Below, in pieces: positions 61,507 through 64,000 of a stretch of 64,000 nucleotides of DNA. The first letter of the stretch is position 1; every line of letters starts with the position of its first letter. This stretch comes from Ctenosaura bakeri (taxonomy: Eukaryota > Chordata > Lepidosauria > Squamata > Iguanidae), in the NCBI GenBank assembly GCA_948474755.1, contig CAOLHI010000654.1, positions 62,001 to 126,000 on the forward strand, in the 5' to 3' direction. The notes under the pieces are model-generated. The model did not search any database. It worked only from the letters and a program-made list of their open reading frames with translations, and had not been told where the DNA came from. A program made the position numbers and the translations under genes.

Positions 61507-61994
61507 CAGTTGGCCCCCACATTTGCTAGGGTTAGAGGCAGAGGACCCTCAAAAAGGGGGAAAATCGCAAATATCACAATGTGTGTGTATGTCTGTGGGA
61601 AGGGGGCTGCAGTGTGATGGGGAGAGCAGACACCTCAAGTCCAAACCAGGTCAGGGGAAAGAGAGGGAAAGGGAGTGGGTCCACATGGTGGCCCTGTACT
61701 TCCTCTCTCACACATCTCCTTCCTTTGGTGTGTGTGCGTGTGTGGCATTGGGAGAGAGTTTGTTGTGCTGAGAATGAGACTGTGATCTGTCCTTAGCTAT
61801 CCAGGCAGAGGTGGAAGAGGAAGCAGACCAGAGGTGGGTTATTTCAAAGGCTACATAACTTGATCGAGCCACCAAGAGGGAAAGTTTACCTGAAAAAGAA
61901 GTGCCAGGGCGGGCGGAGGGGGGGCAGGGGTTAAAGAAACTTGCAAATAATCAAATCCACAAAAGTCAGACCCACAAATGTGAAGGGCTAACTG
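61507..61994. mobile_element. Mariner/Tigger-like MITE
   Basis: The left end CAGTTGGCCCCCACATTTGC is mirrored by the right end, which reads inverted CAGTTAGCCCTTCACATTTG. Subterminal TCGCAAATATCAC and AAATCCACAAAAGTCAGACC are typical of the CCGCAAATGTGGAGGGCTGA family of tc1/mariner-type MITEs in reptiles. The left flank ends TA, as expected; the right flank TT looks mutated. The 488-bp interior has no transposase ORF. Confidence 0.7.
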
Positions 61995-62018
61995 TTGTTA
62001 CAGTGCTGAGTCAGACAA

Positions 62019-62159
62019 CCCTCCCTCCCTCCCTCCCTCCCTCCCTTCCTCCCTCCCTCCCTCCCTTCCTTCCTTCCTTCCTTCCTTCCTTCCTTCCTTC
62101 CTTCCTTCCTTCCTTCCTTCCTTCCTTCCTTCCTTGTTTTTTTTTGTTGTTTTTTTTTG
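62019..62159. repeat. (TCCC)n-(TTCC)n microsatellite plus T-rich tail
   Basis: About 117 bp of CCCT then CCTT units (62019-62135) run into a T-rich stretch to 62,159. It starts 25 bp after the mariner-like MITE. The SLPPSLP/SFLPSFLP frame through it is repeat translation. Confidence 0.97.
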
Positions 62160-62482
62160 AGGTGTGGTGTGATTATATGCTGTAGCTCCTTTGATTGTTG
62201 TTGCTAAAAACTGGCTTTCAAATTAGAAAGATGCTCAACAGCATTGTTCAGAAGGCCAGTTTATTTCTTTTTTTATTACCTCTCAGAGCATGGAAAGTGT
62301 CATACCTACCCATGGAGTGCACTGCTTGTTTTGCCTCTGAAAAAACAGGGGTGATAAAGAAGAAAACCATTGACCAGTGATCATGGGTGGTGGTGGTGGG
62401 GAATGATGCATACATGATAGGCCCCTGTGCTTTCATCAAAATACTTTCAATTCTCTTCAGAACTAACTACTGTGTATTCCAA

Positions 62483-62690
62483 GGCTGGCCCCACTGTGAA
62501 GCTAAATGAGACAGCCAGCTCCAGCAGCAGATCCCAGGGGACAAGGGGTGGAGTAGCAGTGAGGTGTTGGAAGAGACAGCGAGGACTATTATGTAGCCTT
62601 CCCTCAAGCTATCTTGCTGTCCTCTGGTGCAGCAGATGACACTGTCCAGTTGTTCTTTATGGTCTCTGTGCCTCACACAAATGGGTCTTG
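62483..62690 (+). mobile_element. Interspersed repeat fragment shared with 11405-11765
   Basis: GGCTGGCCCCACTGTGAAGC and AGATCCCAGGGGACAAGGGG lead to GAAGAGACAGCGAGGACTAT, then CCTTCCCTCAAGCTATCTTG and CTGTCCTCTGGTGCAGCAGA, and GTGCCTCACACAAATGGG. The TCCTCTGG block aligns with 11,630-11,650. This copy is the better preserved one. Confidence 0.55.
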
Positions 62691-62719
62691 TGGCATTTTG
62701 TATGAAGGCACAGGTGACC

Positions 62720-62757
62720 AGTCAAAGACCCACAGTTATAGGTAAGCAACCTGTTGT
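62720..62757. mobile_element. Solo end of the 29279-29587 inverted-repeat family
   Basis: CAAAGACCCACAGTTATAGG then TAAGCAACCTGTTGT matches the right terminus at 29,556-29,590 (CAAAGAACCACAGTTACAAA then TAAGCAACCTGTTTT). No left terminus is visible nearby. Confidence 0.6.
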
Positions 62758-64000
62758 TGCATTCATATGCGTGTGTATAACATGAAGTGTTATATCCCAC
62801 CCTTCTGCTGCTTATACACCATTCAGGGCAATGAATGGAGGCTTGCCATTTTATGCTTTGCTCCAGGCCATATAATCCTTGGTCTAGATTGTCTGGCAGT
62901 GGCTGCCCAGGGTCTCAAAGCAAGGTGCTTCCCATCAGATGCTGCCTTTTCTTTTTTAAATTGGGGACTCTTGGTCCTCTCACATTTGAACGATATTGCA
63001 CAATAGGTGCAGTTTGGCATGGAGTTGTACGAGGCAACACATCATAGGACAAGATCTGGTGGAGTACTTCAGCATCCCACACTGGCAGAATTGGGATTTC
63101 TCTACCTCCTGCTTCTGCCTCAGCTCTCCGACAAACCTTCTCCACAGGGTTCCACAGCCCTCCAAAGCAGGTTTTTAGGGAGCAAGGGGACTCAGGAAGC
63201 AATCAGCAATCATTTATTCAGCCAAACCCAGCGGAAATACACCATTGGATCCTGGACAAAAATGGTTTCGTTGTGTTGTTGCTTGATAGTCCTACTATTT
63301 CAGCATCTTTTTCGTTGCTTTTTGTTAAGCGGGTTTGTTGCTGAGGCTGAAGTTCTGTGCTTTCTAGTGCATTTCATTATATCATACTACTACTCATGTC
63401 TATATTAGAAAAGCCAGCTAGAAGATTAAATTGCAGAACTATTGAAATGAATACATCTAATTCCATAGTCTTAACCTCACCCAAATGAGCACGTACTATG
63501 GATTGAGTGTATGCTTCAGCAAGCGAGGGTCTATTACTTTCTTGTTCCTTAATAGGTTTTCTCCCCCCTCTTGATCCTATTAAAAAATGGCTTTCATCAC
63601 TTACTACCCTATGTTTGCTGTCTTGCACTGTTGTGATGGGAAAGATGGGGAAGAAAATTGCAAAACTGAACATGTGTTAAACAGTCTGCTATAGTAGTAA
63701 TCACTGCTTTTTTAAAAAAGAAAAAGAAAAATCCTAAACAAAACACTGTACTCCCATTATCTGTTCCTGCTACCCACTTCTATTAAGCATTAACAGGAGC
63801 ACTGGGACTACTTTCAACACAGAGGTGACCTTTTCCTGTGACTGCTGGCTTCTTTCTCAGTAGGAGCGAGGGAGAGGGCCTAACTATACGCTGGAGGTCA
63901 GGGGCAGATACTACAGGCAGGATCTTGTGAGTATTGTCTATCTAGTGCAGAGTTTGGGCAGCTTCCAAAGCAGCCACCTTCTCATTTTTTAAAATGTTTT
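62758..64000. other. Intronic DNA to the window end
   Basis: Several overlapping open frames of 60-133 codons occur on both strands between 62,767 and 63,673. None has a recognisable domain or splice-bounded Ig pattern. A T5/A6-A5 run lies near 63,711-63,730. Confidence 0.35.

Larger units (their letters stand above)
41005..64000 (+). other. SDK1: SDK1 intron (5' part) downstream of exon B
   Basis: The donor GTAAGT opens an intron of at least 22,996 bp. I looked for the next Ig exon (expected to carry a VVAG...TLEC-like start and a Trp about 12 residues after the Cys) and did not find it on the + strand, so it should lie beyond the window. Confidence 0.7.

Noticed and set aside
61901..62185. 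Frame encoding repeated SLPP/SFLP
   Set aside because: Translation of the TCCC/TTCC microsatellite.
63007..63408. 133-codon open frame near the window end
   Set aside because: No domain, no splice-bounded Ig pattern, and equally long frames overlap on the other strand.
41005..64000. Next SDK1 Ig exon
   Set aside because: Searched for the Ig start and Cys...Trp spacing with flanking AG/GT and found no convincing candidate.
1..64000. CRISPR arrays, operons, phage or other prokaryotic systems
   Set aside because: There are no regularly spaced direct repeats with unique spacers and no dense coding; the repeat content is that of a reptile genome.

Overview
The window is nuclear DNA of a vertebrate, most likely a squamate reptile (lizard or snake). 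It is AT-rich, has almost no coding sequence, and is full of decayed interspersed repeats. The squamate call rests on the repeat mix. There is a CR1 LINE with the TATGATTCTATG 3' end, two tRNA-derived SINEs whose tail resembles Bov-B (Sauria SINE type), one ACA-type SINE, L2-like and L1 LINEs, a Penelope-like element, and several non-autonomous DNA transposons.

Only one host gene is supported: SDK1 (Sidekick-1, an immunoglobulin/fibronectin-III cell adhesion molecule) on the + strand. Two internal exons are visible. Exon A (8102-8235) encodes the end of an N-terminal Ig domain with the block [12 protein letters not shown]. Exon B (40952-41004) is a 53-nt linker exon rich in acidic residues. 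Both have standard splice signals and their phases join exactly (1 nt + 2 nt). Everything else is intron: at least 8.1 kb upstream, 32.7 kb between the exons, and at least 23 kb downstream.

Layout. 1-8.1 kb: upstream intron with an L2-like fragment, a 66-bp tandem duplication, an inverted pair of octamer motifs and a young CR1 copy ending 200 bp before exon A. 8.2-41 kb: the large intron with two copies of one foldback hAT-like MITE, a decayed L1 on the minus strand (17.7-19.0 kb), a 715-bp hAT-like element with a perfect 8-bp target duplication (23.07-23.78 kb), a further inverted-repeat element (29.3 kb), a 5'-truncated L1 with an 18-nt target duplication (32.1-32.6 kb), an ACA-type SINE and a Penelope-like element (36.5-38.2 kb). 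41-64 kb: the downstream intron with a possible conserved noncoding block, small hAT-like elements, a broken L2-like LINE, two Sauria-type SINEs, a mariner-like MITE and a long TCCC/TTCC microsatellite.

I see no RNA gene other than SINE-embedded tRNA relics, no CRISPR array, no operon and no new multi-gene system. Most open reading frames here are chance runs or lie in repeats. The observations most worth checking are the SDK1 exon pair and its divergent linker, the intact hAT target duplication, the datable L1 and CR1 insertions, and a few repeat-free intronic blocks that may be enhancers.
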